Of a DNA stretch of 64,000 nucleotides, positions 25,901 through 40,900 are shown one piece after another. This stretch comes from Sclerurus mexicanus (lineage: Eukaryota; Chordata; Aves; Passeriformes; Furnariidae), in assembly GCA_013396755.1 (NCBI GenBank), contig VWZF01002378.1:824578-888577 (forward strand), in the 5' to 3' direction. Made by a program: the position numbers and the translations under genes. Position 1 is the first letter of the stretch. Each line of letters begins with the position of its first letter. The notes under the pieces were generated by a model, which was not told the DNA's origin, searched no databases, and saw nothing but the letters and a program-made list of their open reading frames with translations.

Positions 25901-28900
25901 AAATGAAAAACATTCTCTTGCCTTTCTCTTTAAATTAGAAATCATAATTTCTAGTGAACACCAACAAAGAAATAAAACTCTTGTTACAGTACCAGTTAAA
26001 CATAAACCTCAAATAATCCTCTCACACATTTAAGTCGCTGTTCATTTCTGGCAAATGTCTGGTCTCACACACTCAGGTCAAAATTTAATTACTGTACCGT
26101 TTAAGAAAAGATACACTTGTGATTCGTGGCCCAATCTCTTCTTGCAGCTGCTACAATGCAAATGAAAATACTAATGACAGGAAGATACTTCAGGCCTTAT
26201 CAGATTCTACCCTACACACGAGTACTCTGCTAATAATGCAACAAGACCTATTTATATGTCAAGAGAGACTGAGTGAAGTTTGCATGTTCTTTTAACAAAT
26301 GCCTGTTCTTGTAACAAATAACTGCTGAGGACATAGCAAAAGTATAAAAATAGCTCTTAAGACAAAGTTTTGCTATTGCAGTAGTAGTACACCAAACAAA
26401 TAAAAACAACCCAGCAACTATGTTCTATATTTTGTTTACTGGTTTATGCTTTTGCTGTGAACAAGAAAATGGGTATGCTGGATGCTAAAGCAAAAACCAA
26501 CTTACTGCAACAGAAAGAATCTGCCATGAAAAAGAATGGTTTCTGCTTAAAGAGCTACACATACATGCTCTAGAAGACAACAAAGCACTTGTAATTTCAC
26601 AAACATCAAACACGCTGAAACAGCTCAGGCTGCACCACAGGCACAGGTGTCATGAAAACTCAGCCTTAACTCTCATGGTATTTTTGTTCTGGATAGCTGT
26701 TCCCTTTTCATTTCTCCACCCACTGCACCACATACACAACACACACTACCAGGTACTGCCAAAGCAACAGATGTGACACGCCTGTGCACCCAGACATAAC
26801 AGAACAGGTTTCTAAAGCCTTATGAACACTGCCTTCCCAAAACCACCCCGATTACCTGCACGAGTTGCTGTGCTGACACGCTGGTGCAGAACCTGGACAT
26901 GCACTGTAGAGCACGGTGTGCATCAGCACCACCTCCCCATAGACTAAACAACCACGCCTGCACAGGCGGGAGCCCAGTGCTATCTGCTGGAAGAACACGG
27001 CCTTTCTAAACTCAGTTGTCGTCGTTTCTTCTAGATGGCTTGCCGCTTCCAATTCCTGCTTTCATTCTTCTTTTTTAAAAAAAAGAAAAAAACATGGAGG
27101 TGTTCAAGGACAGGTTCGGTGGGGCTTTGAGCAACCTGGTCTGGTGGAAGGTGTCCCATGGCAGGGGGATTGGAACGAGATGATGTTTAAGGTGCCATCC
27201 AATCCAAGCTGTTCTATGATTCTGTGACTTTGCATTTTAAGCATACATCTTCCTCAGCCGTTCTCAAAGCACTGAAGACTGTTTAGAAGTGATGTATTTA
27301 CAAATCCATGAATAAGAACGGACAGAAATTCGAGACACTGAGGATAAAGGCATTTACCCCAAAAGTTCATTTTCCCTTGGAAAGAAACAGTCTCCTCTTT
27401 AAAAAAGCAAAAAGCTGTATTTAAACTCAAATTAAGTGGGCATAAGCCAGTACCATGATCAGAAGTAGCATTCCCATCCTCCTGGGCCCAGATGTTGTTT
27501 CTGCCCCAAGTTTCCCTCTCTTTTGCTGCCACAGCTGCTCATGAAGGGATACAAACAGCCATACTGGGGAATGAACCTGGATGAAAACTAACTCACTCCT
27601 GAGGTCAACTTTTGGAGAATGGGTTACCCAGTGAGGTTTACCACGAAGCTGACACAGTCACAAACTGGGAGAAGGGACAGGAACTCACTGAGTGTGCAGA
27701 GATTGCTTCTTCTTGTGGCCAATCACCACAGCCTTAAAACAACACAGGGTAAGAATTGCAGATGTTGAAGAAACATTACAAAACCAGCAAGCCTAAGACT
27801 GAAATTCATGTAGAAACGGATGATCGCTCAGTAAGTCACACACACAGACATAAGCTGTTTGTAACATGAAATAATGAGAGGCAGTTTGCTTCTGAAGGCC
27901 AGGGAAGCCAGTGGATACTCCTGAGAGTGTCCCTTGGAAAGCAGAACCAGAGCATGCTTATGGCCTTACATGCAAAGCTCACAGAGTCTCAGCTGAGCAA
28001 GGTTAATAGATGAGACCTCACCATTAAAGGACACCAGCAATAAGAGCACAAAGCTTTCGGACTTGTGTCTACGCAAACTGTGACAGAATCATGCGGGTGT
28101 CTTCAGCTGTGTAAACGAGGGAAATGCCAACTCGTACCTGAAATAAAGTATTAACTGGGGGTCTGTTAAGCAGATGCATTATTGCTTTGCATAAAGACAG
28201 ATGAACGAAACACATCAAAGACCAGCACAAGTGAACACAGTAAAAAGCAGCATGAGAAGACTGAAATCAAGATTTGAGAGAATGACTGGGAAGTGTCTCA
28301 TTTGGATACACTTACATAGCTAAGAGAATGGCCACTCACTTTTTTTGGAGAGTGAGAGAACAGGACAGTATTGTACAGATTTAGAGACTAAGACTTACAT
28401 CTCCAGATGACAAGAATAGGTCCACAGGATTTAGCACACCCTTGCTCATTCCCATTCCTAGACTGCCAATGTAGTTAATTTTAATTAAACTCCTATTGTA
28501 AAAATTTCGATGAAAACTAGAGTTCTATGCAAAAGGCAATGCTGTGCACACCTCACTCCCTTGAATACTGTATCAAGAAATTACAGAATAAAAACTATGC
28601 CTGTTAGTTCTGGTTCCCTGATAGATCAATTACAAATGAGGGCTGTGGTAAGAGCTTTAAAAGGTTTAAATGAAAACTGAAACTGTTTAGTTGACCCACC
28701 TACATTAGCAATTTTGACTGCACTTGCTACAATTGACACGTATCTGTATTTATTTATTTTTAAATTACTTGCACATGGCAATACAGATATTATCTACTGC
28801 AGCCTCCTTCCTACCAATCTAATCAACACCTTGGTACTGTTCCCCACACTTACACCCATTACTCATCTACTCTTACCATCTCCTATCACTCACAGCACTG

Positions 28901-31900
28901 GCCACAAGAAGCCAAACAAAACAAAGCAAAAGAGTTTAAAAGGAGAATATAAACAAATAGAGGCTCTTAAACTACAAAAGACAACATGAGATTGGAAAAC
29001 TGAAGAAATAAAGAACAACAGAAAATATTTAAAAAGCAACATGACAATTGGTTAGCACCTTTAAGAATTTAAAAAGAAGATCATTGTTTCATATATCTGT
29101 ACTGCAGAAGCACATAAAAGCACTTAGGACTCCTCATGCCAAACACTGTACAAATACCAAGACAGTTTTTGTTTTAATGATATTTCACCCTTATTACTTT
29201 TATTGAACTGAATTCTCACTTCCCTTTTTCTCATCCATTACGATCAGCTGCTGCATGACCCTATCACACCATACTGAGGTGCCAAAAAGCAACTTCACTC
29301 TTCACCTGCTCTGCAACACCAACCTCCATACTTGGTTCTTATTTCCTACTAAACCTATTTTCACACTTTCTTTCTTCAGTGTGCTCATACTGCCCTAAAA
29401 GTTGGTCATGAACTTCACAAAATGAACATATTATGCACCTTCAAGACAGTTACCCCCCAAAATACATTAAAGAATTTAATGACCTAGGTCATTAGTGTGA
29501 CAAAACCAGTGCTGTTCTCAAACACAGCCACAAGAAGCCATGCCATATCCATGCCTAAACAAAGAGCTGTGAGCCTTTAGAGAAGCAGAATAGTCTTTGT
29601 GATTGCCCCGCTACTCCGAGATATGCAAGATCAGATTCCAGGAGCAGCACCAGTAAGTGCTACAGCAGCACAAATAATAAATGAGTAGGTTTCTAGTAAA
29701 GGTTTTTGATTATTTAAGGCAAGTCATGCTAAGTAGAGTACACAAGCAAGAATGCTGTTAGACTTATTCACATGATATACTAGTACATGGACTAAATACT
29801 TTAAGCTGAGTTTATTAAAAAAAATAAATATGAGTAGTAAAGGCTACTACCAAAGGGAACTCCAAATAAACACCATTAAATTATCCATTGACATTTATGA
29901 AAGTTGGAAGCTGTACTTCAGCTTCTAGATAGATATCTGGGTTGCCTCGGGTAGTCTAGGATTTATTTTAAACCCTACTGTAAAATACAGCTGTAATGCT
30001 TCCACAGCTAGGCTCAGACTTTGGGAACAGATCATTTTGCAACAGTAAGGCAATTCAGCTAATTGACCCTATTAGTTACACGATGGTCTTCCTGAACTCT
30101 GTTCAGATGCCATTACCAGATGCCATATAAGGGAGGGACACCCNNNNNNNNNNNNNNNNNNNNNNNNNNNNNNNNNNNNNNNNNNGAAAAAACCCTGGTA
30201 AAAATGTACCTGAAGCGAGCCAGGTGAAGTGCAACAGGCAGTGAAAAAGAACTAATAAACCCTATCAGTTACAAAGTGGTTTCTACAATCCTACTTCTAT
30301 TTCTCATCAATAAATTCCCCAGTTTACTTAATACAGAAGAACATATTAGTCTGAATGCAGCATAACACTGAAATGTAAGACATTCATCCTGCATTTCATC
30401 CAAGACCTCTTGGACCTGGAAAGATGATCTAGAGATACACACATTACACCCAGTGAGGTTCCACATGCTGACTCCTGCTCTTTATCAGCCTAGCTAGGCT
30501 TGGCTTTGGTTCTGTGCACAGTATTTCCCAGCATCCATACTATCTTACACAATGAAAAAAATTAACATCTCAGCTCATTATGCAGTTAATGTTCCATAAA
30601 GTGACACTGGAAAAGGTCATAAGGATAAAGCAAGGACAAGGCAGTATGCATTATCATTAACTGGAAAAAGTATCCTCATTTTTTTTTAGCAATCTCAGCA
30701 GGCAACTTCACAAGTATAGCTCCCAAACCACCATTTAAACCATAAAACCTTGAAAAAATTTACTCAAAGGTGTTTTTCCGCTTTTGTAGGATTCCCCTGA
30801 TCGGTCCACTGAATTAGAAATTACTAAAATCAGACATAAATATCTAAGGTAAAGCATTAGGGGAGTTAGGTAAAATGCCATCCCACACATGTGGACACTC
30901 CTTGAAATCCACAGCTTCAAAAAAAGGCAGCTTCCAGACTAAGCAGGCAGAAACTTGTTGCACATCACTAGCAAATCACAGTAAGAACCTGTCCTTAAGT
31001 GCCAGCAGCAGGGCAACTTTTTAAAAATGTTCCTAAAATTTAAAAAAAAAAACAAAACCACAACACAAAAGGTGTTTCTAAAATTGATAGCAAAAAATTA
31101 CTTCAAACGCTGATGTCTATTGTCTCGAATTAAGAATAATTAGGTCTTCAAAGTGTGATGAAGTGTTTCATAGCAAAGAAATCTACCAAAGATAACTTTT
31201 GATACAGAAATACCAATGAACCCGTAAATGCCCCTACAAAGCAGTAGCAGCGAGAGGCTATTCTTTCAAGGTATCTCTATTCAATACTGTAAGCAAAACA
31301 GAAAACTTTGAATACTGTTCATGACTTACAGAAGGCTGATGGCACACCAGGAAAATGAAAGCAACAAACTGCAACAAGACAAAGAAAAGACAAAGGTACT
31401 GAATTTTACCCAAAGAGCTACAACATCGTTCTTTCCTCTCAAGATCTATTTTCCCAACAGAACATAAGTATCTGCAACACGTTAGACACCTAGAGCAGGG
31501 ACATTCAGTTCCGACTAGAACCTTGAGGGAGAACCAGAGAATATATTACAGCATATTGGAAAGAAGCACTGCTTGGGCAGCCCCACACAGGCACCACAAT
31601 CAATGTGTTAGGATTACAACACAGCCTCTACCAAAAGCAGGGAAAGATGAAAAGGAATTAAGACGGTTTAGCAAGGATTTCATTAGCACTTCAAGACCTT
31701 CCCAGGTGAGATTCTATCTGCCTCAGTAGACTTTAAAGCATGGTGTCACTTGTGCTTCATAGTTGTCATAGTTCAGATGGATTCCAGGAAGCAGCAGCTT
31801 CTTACTTATCAACTCTTTGTCTTTCCACAGCGTGACAAATTCCCAGACACCTACTCAGAACATTCCCCTTTATTCTTACTACTGTTCATCAACAAGTAGC

Positions 31901-34900
31901 CCTAAGAATAACTTTCTGTTTCAAAACTGATATGACATCCAGGAAAATACCACACTGAGGTAAGCTGGTCTGCCACACACACACTAAAACCTTCCTAAAA
32001 ATTACAGGCAAGTCTGTAAATCCATACTGTTAAAAAAAACGCCACCTTTCGGAAAGAACAGGCTCAAACTATGATTATTCAAACCCTAACTTCTGTCAAG
32101 AAAAAAATGAGATAATGTTATGATATTTATTGTGAACATTGGTTTGTGAACAATAAATACCACCATGAACTCTCTTAAAACAACCAAATATAAGAGTGCA
32201 ACTTCACAAGGATAAGGAATCAAGCTATAGAGAGCAGTAAAACATGAAAATATGTTTTGATACCAAATGTATCTGTTGACTGAAAGAAAGATAGTGTGAG
32301 ACAGTATTTCAAGCAATAATAGTAATGCACTCAATGCTTACCCATCTCTTCCCTTACTGACAATTTTAACTTCGAAATAGTAGATGCCACAGGCTGCAGG
32401 TATAGGATGTGTAGCTCGAACAGAAGCAGCATCTTTTGGAGTTTTTCCATGACCTGAAAGACAATGGCGTTCAAAACTCAACAAAAATGTATTTTAGATA
32501 ATTGCAGAAGGTGACTCAAAGGTGTGCATGCCAACTACTCAAAACAAAGGGCTTATGCAAGGAGTCAACAATACACGATACTCTTATCAGCCTGATTTGT
32601 ATGCTAGAATATTTTCTTCCAACATTAAATTTTCATTGTAAGCACCTGTACTGCAACTAAGCATGCTATGAGATGTTCTGGATGCGTTCTACAAGGTCCT
32701 ACAAATGTTTGAAGGGAAACCAGACAAAAGTTTCACTACTGTAAATAACATACTGGACAAAAGCCCACCTGGGTATGAGTTCTCAAATGCACAGGGCTTA
32801 GTCACTTATATGGACTGAAACATGACATGAGAATCTAATCTAATGCTTACTGTTTCTGAATCTACAAGTTATTTAGGATACTTTATTCTAATGTACTTCA
32901 GAATAAATATCAGTCATCATGCAGAACATACTACCTGTCATAGATTTCCATGTTCTGAATGCTATTTCAGGAAAGCATTAAGTGTTACAGCCTCCAAGTG
33001 AGCTCATGCAGCTCCCACTCTTTTTCTTACAAGGCTCACCATGTATTAGCTCTGCCACAAGAATGCCCAATGCCAGCCCTTGTCTACTCTCAGGATTTTC
33101 AGCCTAAACCGAAGGGCCACTTGCACTCCACTAACTATTCTGAAAGTGTCACCCCCTCCGCAGCCCTTTGTTCCCAAAGCGACTTGGAAGCAGGCCCTTG
33201 ACCATACCACTCCTTATAGCAACAACCTGTTCAAGCAAGCTGTGTCTCCCAGGTGAGGATCACACATGGGGCCACAGGACATAGTTTAAATGCTTTTAAA
33301 AACCAAGTTGGAAAGTGCTTTTGATCCTGGCAAGAGATAAGGTGATCCAGTAAGACGGCAACCAGGAACAGACTGCCACTGCCATAAGAGTAATTCACGC
33401 AGATCCCATGCCTGCTCTCCATGTGGATCTGTGGCACGATGAACAGAGCTGCCTGTTTTGAGTGTGCTGTACCAATCACAGCTGTCTTCTCCAGTCCAGA
33501 CAGGGAGGCCTACTGCACCTGCAGAGCAATTGGTCTGCATATGCAAAAAACCCCACAACCAAACGTGCTCCTTTTCCAGTGGCATTAACACTGAATTACT
33601 GCTCAGGCTCAGAGTAAGCACGGCTCAGGTGCAGCAAGTCAGAAAACAAGAAACTGCAGAACACCACCACAGGCAGCCAGGAAGATCAGACCCAGCTGGC
33701 CTAGAGTATTGAACCTTTAAGCACAGGGGTCAGGCACTGACCCGTAGGGACCCTCTATGAGCACAGGGGTCAGGCAAGGACCCTCTAAGCACAGTGCTCT
33801 CCAGTGTAAATGCCCCAGAGCCAGCCCCCAGCCAGCTGCAAACAAACGCTCAGCCAGGGACAACTCTCACCGTGGCCACACCTGCAATCAGAGCTTTGGT
33901 AGCACACCTTCACTCACTGAGATTAGGTTTAACCTGCACAGTTTTTCTGACGTAGAGAGTTCACCCCAGTGTGCCACTGCCTTAAGGCAACTGGCCGACT
34001 GTTACTTTTCTGGGTGTAAATCCATGACCCACTTCAATGTGTCACTAGTATTGCTAAATATTTTATATAAAAATCTGTCAGTCCCCTCACAGGTTAAGCT
34101 TATGGCCAACCTTCTGTATGTTGATTTCTGAAGTCTCACATGAGGAAAACCCAGTCATTTACTCCTCCATAACACAGGACAGGGTGCATGTTTTATTGTT
34201 CACCAGTTTTAAGCTATTTCCTCAGGCTGCAGCATCCAAGGTAATAACTAAGTACACAATCTTAGAGCTTTCATGGGTTTGCTTGGTTTTCAAGTGCTGG
34301 TGGCTCACTATTTAGCAATTATAAATTAGATTATTATTGCAAAGTATGCAGGAATCCTTCAGGTGAAATGGCAGAACATTAAATTTCTAAGATATCCCTT
34401 AAATTCAGATAGGTGTGATTAAATGATGCATTAGTTAGAGGAGAGTGGGGGGAAGGAAAAATATTTTCTTTTTAAATGTCCTTAGGTTTTTATTTTAAAA
34501 TAGACTGCAAAGAAGTTCCCTTGGTTACTCTATGCACTTGACAATCCGTGTAGTTTCAGTCTGAGTCATTCTCCTTATTTGGGAAAGTCTTCCACATAGA
34601 AAAGACTAAAGTAGTAGGAACTAGCCAAATATTATTGAAAATGTACATCTATTACCCAGCAGACTTGACTTTGTGAAATCACAATTGTAGCGTTTGGAAA
34701 CAATACCTATTTAAGGTATTCTTAGCACCTCTTCCTCAAACTCCCCTTGTCCCACCCCTTTCCCAAGGCAGGCAGCTATTCCATTCCAGGAACCAGATTG
34801 ATGAGCTGATGGGGCTTTAAGAGACCTCCCCGATTTTCTACAGCAGCAGATCAGTTCCCTGTGCAGCCCATCCACAGCCGCACACAGCTGTCACGCTGCA

Positions 34901-37900
34901 CAGAACAGGTCAGCAGAGGGGCACAAGTAACAGGACACCTCACCACTATTGCCAAACACTTCATATGGTGAAGCAACACGCTTGGGGAAGTCAGTGCCCA
35001 AAACTACTTTCATCCCATTAAAACAGAAGACACCCTACATTTAGAACTGCTGTCCTTTTAATCTCCTATGAATCCCATTTTACCATGTGAGTATGCTGCT
35101 TTTATTTGTTTTTACACACAGTTATTGTGTCTAACAGAAAATTCAACATCATCGAGCAGTTAACTCCTTTCAGACATTCCAAATACCTTGTTCAGATATT
35201 CCAAATACACCATTTAAACATGGAAGTGGAGACTTTCAGTACTACCAAGCTACACTGGATTACGTGAGGAGTCAAGAAGCTTTAAAACAAGAAACAGGCT
35301 CTGTAGCAGCTGAACTGCAAAATTTCTTACCCAAGTATATTACAGATGTTTGTTTACGAGGACATTGGGCAAGCTTCTAGGGAAAAAAGTGAACTGACAC
35401 ACTGCCTTGAGCTCAGGGTGTCCTTCAGCTTAAAATGGCTGGAAACTGAGAAGGGAAACACACTTCCACCATATGTGACTGAGATGTTTTTAGATGTTTT
35501 CACAGGCACTCACTTATGGCCACTGTCACCAAAGGGACTCGGAGCTGAGTGGCCCATGAGCCCGATGTTTTATACTGCTGCCACATTCTTTGATAACCTG
35601 AATTCTCACTTCCTTGCCTGTGAATAAAAAAAGAAGTTTGGCACCCCGCTCTGAACTTCCAAATCAGAGGTTCCAAACACCTGAAGCAGATCATGTGAAT
35701 ACTGCCCTGTGTGTCCTCAAAACAGACCTCTTTCACAGTCACAAGCTATAGTTAAGAGTATTTAAAAGAACACTTTCAAAGCACGTCTTATTTAACACTA
35801 AAAATTAATGATTTTCAGCATTAAAAAGAGAATTCTGTAAACAGATGCACTGGGGCAGAGAAGGGAAAACAGATCTACAAAGTCCAAAATTGACACTGCA
35901 AACCAGATCATGAACTGGTAAGTTCAGTTACCAGGATTGTTTTCATTCAGGCTTTCACTAGAAATATTTAACAACCATGAACTGACCATGCTTTATTTCA
36001 TTTTTTTAAGCATTCACACTGATGATTTTTAATAAAAGTAATATCACCAGTCCTTTAGCAAACTTACACTGAATTTCATCTAAATTCAAATTTCATTTAT
36101 TTGGAAAAAAGCTAATTCAGATAAAAACATGTTTGGAGAAGCCATTTCTGCTTTCAGAAACAATAATGTTTGAACCTAAATCCAAGTGTATAATGCATAT
36201 GCCTCAAATACTCCAAAAGAATCTGTGGGAGTGCCTACACGAGGAAGCGTGTTTATCCAGTTTAAATCCTTAAATGAAGTTTACATAATATGAACTGCAG
36301 TTATTTCCAACAGGTGGTTCAATGACTTGCTCACGGCCGCCAAAAATAAAATAATCAAGGCCTAATCTTCTGTTGAATTCATTAGGAAAGTTTCACTGAG
36401 ACAAGAATGGAACAGGCTGCCCAGGGAAGTGGTTGAGTCACCACCCCGGAGGTATTTACAAAACCTGTAGATGTGGCACTTGGGGACACAGTTTAGTGGT
36501 GGACTCAGCAGTGCTGGGTTTGTGGTTGCACTGAATGATCCTAGAGCTCTTTTCCAACCTAAATGATACTATGAGTCTAAGTTAAAAAAAAGAAAAAAAA
36601 AAGACACAAATTACTAATCTTACTTTAACTTTTTCCCCAGTTTAAAAAAGCAAGACATCTCAGAGCTACTAAGGTGTCCAAAGCAGGCAAAGTGTACTGA
36701 ATGTACCGTGTTTTCTGCCAGAGAAATCAACACCATCCTTGTATCACTGAGTGACAACAAAGAACTATTACCATAGAACTCCCTTCAGTTTGCTATAGGA
36801 AATGGAATGCACAGTTTGCACTGAAAAGTAATTTATTTTTGTTTTTTAGTTTGGCACTACGGACAGTTCAAAGGCAACTGCAGTGTAAATAAATGTCTGG
36901 CTAAGATTTCCTGGCCCGTGATACATTTGAAAAAGTTCACGCAATGGCAGCTTACTCAAAATTGCACAACTTTCCTCAGCCTTTTTTGGACAATTGTCAC
37001 AAGACTAATTTAAGTGAAGTTACTATAGGACTTTCCATGATTTTAGCACTAATGATTTAGTCTGTTTACCTAATTCTGTATATAGTTTCTTCCGTGGTTA
37101 CAACCTGCACTGAGTCTGTGTTTTTGTCTCCTTATACTCCATAGCACAGATCGCTATCTGCTGGAAACCTAACTCGTCTGTCTGGTGGAATGCTCATATT
37201 ACATACAGTATTTATGAAATCCCTGTTATTCAGCAAGACCCATGTGTTAATTCTGAATATTTTAGAAATATGTAGGAATATTTTTAAAGATGTCTCACCT
37301 TAATAACCACATATTTTGTGTGGCAACTGCTTTGCATGCAAGATACACTTACGCTTTCTTTACCACTTACCTACAGCTCAGAGCTGCAAATACTGTAATT
37401 AAGTGAAATGACATAAATCTTTTTTCTAATACTGTTTTCCAGTGTCTCCCTTACACAGACACACCATGAGCAACAGTCACTAGCACAGTGTTAGCCTTCT
37501 ATCAGCTTGCACAGCTAACTGGCAGCAACACAGAAATGCACATCTGTCCATCTGAAAAACAAAAATACTCCAGGTATAGTCTTTCATACATTACAGTATC
37601 ACTGATGCCATTGTATACGTATTTCACATCCAGATTTTGACAAAGCTACCTAATCAAGAATGAGAATTTGTGAAAGTATTACAGATTAGCTCACTGTGGA
37701 AAGAAATTAGCCTGCTCTGGTAAACAACAGGGCAGTCAACGCATCTTCCTTTCAAACGCTTCCCCATGTTAAATTTTCCTTTCCTTTTTTAAGTAACACT
37801 GATTCTGAGAGAGAACAAAAAGAACACAGACCCTTGGGTTTTGCTGACCTCCAACAACATTTAAAGAGCTGTTATTCTGATTTTTCTTAAACCTCCACCA

Positions 37901-40900
37901 CTTGATCAACACCCGGGTTTGCAGCAGTTTTCATTCTGAAGCGCTCTGTAGGATGCTTGCAAAAATCTTCGGGTCCAGAAACGCAGCACACACAGATTTA
38001 ATGGCAGAAAGAGACACCTACTGCGGTTCATGTTTCCACGCAAGTTGTCAACTGGTAAGCAAGAAAATTAAAGGAATCTGCAAAAATTACATAGAGAGGA
38101 CCATCATTCCCCTCACAAACCTGTGAAACAAAAAGCTCACAATACATCAGGACATTAAAATGATGAAGCTAATTATATGAAAAGTTGCTTTGAAAGCCTT
38201 TGCTCTGCTTGTTCCTCCCCAGCCATTTTTTCAGAGGCAAGTGTCCCCAACACATACAGAGTGGAAGGAAAGCACTGATGTTACCACTTTCTGCCTCCTC
38301 TCAGTCACAGACAGGAGGAAGTTACTCCAGAAAAACAGTTCTGTAGACATAAATCTACAGAGGCAGAAGAGAGAATTTAACTGTACAAGGTACCTACCAC
38401 ACAGTAAAAGAAAATAGTAAGAACTGCTTTAGGATACTGGCTTCTTTGGACAGATGTGTCTTCCTTGAGTATTTTGGCCACGAATACAACAGATCTTTAT
38501 CCCTGCTCAATATGTGATTCAAATTTCCTTTAAAAAAAACCCATCCACAGTTCTTCCACTACTACTTAGATAACTTCAGAAGCACTTAAAGTGCCAATAT
38601 TCCACGAGAAGATATTTTGGATGCTTTCTTTTGAGATCTCTATTTGCCGCTGACCTGTAGAAACAATATTTCATAGTGCCAAGCACATTGTTACTTGCTA
38701 TCTTCCCTTATTCTCCTCAGTGGAACTCCTCATTTTCTTCCCTTTTATTGTGTTCTCAGGGCTGAAGGATCCAGGGAGAGGAAAAGTCAGCAGATGCTTT
38801 AGTGAGTTTTCCCCCAGTTCTCGGGCGGGGATGCCCTGATGCCCAGTTAGCAACTCCAGGTGCCAGGCTGGCACCATAAACACTGAGTTGCCCTAAGAGC
38901 CGCCTTCACTAAATTACCAGGCAGAAAAGACGGGCCACTTAAGAAGCCATTCACTCCCATCTGCACTTAAGAAAAAGAAAACCATAGACATGTTATACTG
39001 GCACCTCTCCTTTACACAGTCCTCTGGGCTAATCCAGGAACTCTTCAACCTTCTTCACTTATCATTATTTAAGAACCAGAGTAAAGGTATTTTATTGTTA
39101 TAATCTTCCAGCTGTGCTTTATGACCCCTGGTAGAGCATCCACACTATTTCCTGTGTTACCTATACTTCAGAAACATGCAGAGCCTCCTGTAATTTCTCT
39201 GAGGTAACGAATTTCCTTTTTTATAACACTATGAAGAAGGAGGTGAGGAAAAAGAAGGCTGGCAGAAGGAAATCTTAAAAATATACCTCTGCAATTACCC
39301 TGACAGATCAGAGGTTCCACCTCTAAATTCTAGCTCTTGAGCAAAAGGAGTTGGCCATAACAAAGCAAACCAGCAGAAGGACTCAATGGCCATAAAGCTA
39401 TGACCATCTCAGAAGAAAAAAACAAACCCAAACAACCCGCTGCTACTAAGCAGCAGAAAATACAAAATACTTCTAAAAATACAAGGTCATAAAATACTGA
39501 ACAAAAGCCAGGAAATTCAGAGCTATTAAATTACACATCCTTAAAGCAGTCGGTGCCTCCCAGAAACCTGCTCTATAGTCCTTAAACTCCTTTATTATCT
39601 TTGTATGGTGCATCAAACTTAGCATTTTTAACGGAGTGTTTTGTATGGAATAATAAAGCCTCTCTATTAAAAAAAGTCTCCCCGAGTACATTTAATCCTT
39701 TCATGGCAGCCAAATCCTGCCATGTGTTTGTGTTGCCGTCTTCCTTCTCCGATTAAACAGTAACATGTTTATCGAGATTTCCCTTGAATTTCTGCACTGC
39801 AAACTCCCAGCAAGGGTAATTGCACGGGTGTTTTTCCCCCTCCCACCACGTTCATTTGATTACAGACTGACAAAAGCTCCAGTTCTTCACAGCCGACTCA
39901 GAAGTGGTTTTGAATCCACACCACTCCTACTTTAGGACTTTGGGCCTAGAACACCAGATGTGTCTGTGTTTTTTCAGGTCAGAGCGTGCACTTACGTTTC
40001 CAGGTTTTATGACATTTCATAACAATCAACACAAGCTTTTCTTGCTGATTTTTTTTTATACAAACGCATACTCCGGGTTTTTTACCTTTTATTCGAAAAC
40101 TTGCAGCTTTAACTCTGGATCGCCTAGCAGAAAGTTATAAAGTCACCTTTATCAACATAAGCCCTATTGTCATTCCTCCCCTCAAACCACTCTGTGCAAT
40201 AGTTCGGCGAGCCTGCTCCCAGTGACTTTAAAGCCATTTTTTTCACCGTTTAAAAATAAACCGTGTTTTTCTCTCTGCTCTCCCCTCCCGTCACTTCCGT
40301 GTTCAAATAGCTTAACGCTTGCTGCTCTTAACTCCGTTTAACCCTTCGCTCTTCTCGACAGAGCAGGGGGAAGGAGGAGAAAAAGGCAGCCACTTCTTCT
40401 GCTCGCTCATTTCCATAAACAGGACACGTCATGCCCAGCGTCCTTTCTTCTCCTGCCTCGGCCCCGAAGGCAGAGGCGACACCTGAGCCCGGGGGGGGTC
40501 TCGGAGGTCACACAATGCCCACGGCAGGAGCACAGGGTGGCCCCTCTGCGTGGCCCTGTCCCCTCCTTGTCCCCGCACGGCCACACGGACGGGGGGATGG
40601 GAGAGCAGAGGAAAAAAATAAAGCTGAAATACGGGAAAACAAGACCCTTCTCTCCACGCTGCGGGAGCGTGTGTGTGTGTGGGATTTAGGGGACGGGGAG
40701 ACAGGGCAGGGAGAGGGCGAGGAGCGTGTGGTGCTCGCTGTTATTGTTAGCCCGGGACGCGCCGCTCACCTTTGTAGTGCACCCGCAGGTTGTTCTGCGA
40801 GAGGCCGATGTAGCTGAATTTGTCCTTCGGGCTCCAGGAGCGGGGCAGCGGCGTCTCCTGCTCGTCCACGGCCGGGTAGAGCCGGCGGAGGCGCCGGCGG

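Larger units (their letters stand above)
21600..32341 (-). other. RANBP9: RANBP9 intron 2 (10.7 kb)
   Basis: AT-rich intron. It holds a CR1 tail at 27091-27230 and a 42-base run of N at 30144-30185. No nested gene was recognised. Confidence 0.65.

Noticed and set aside
33757..34131. 124-residue open frame in RANBP9 intron 1
   Set aside because: It overlaps a local duplication, has no motif and appears fortuitous.
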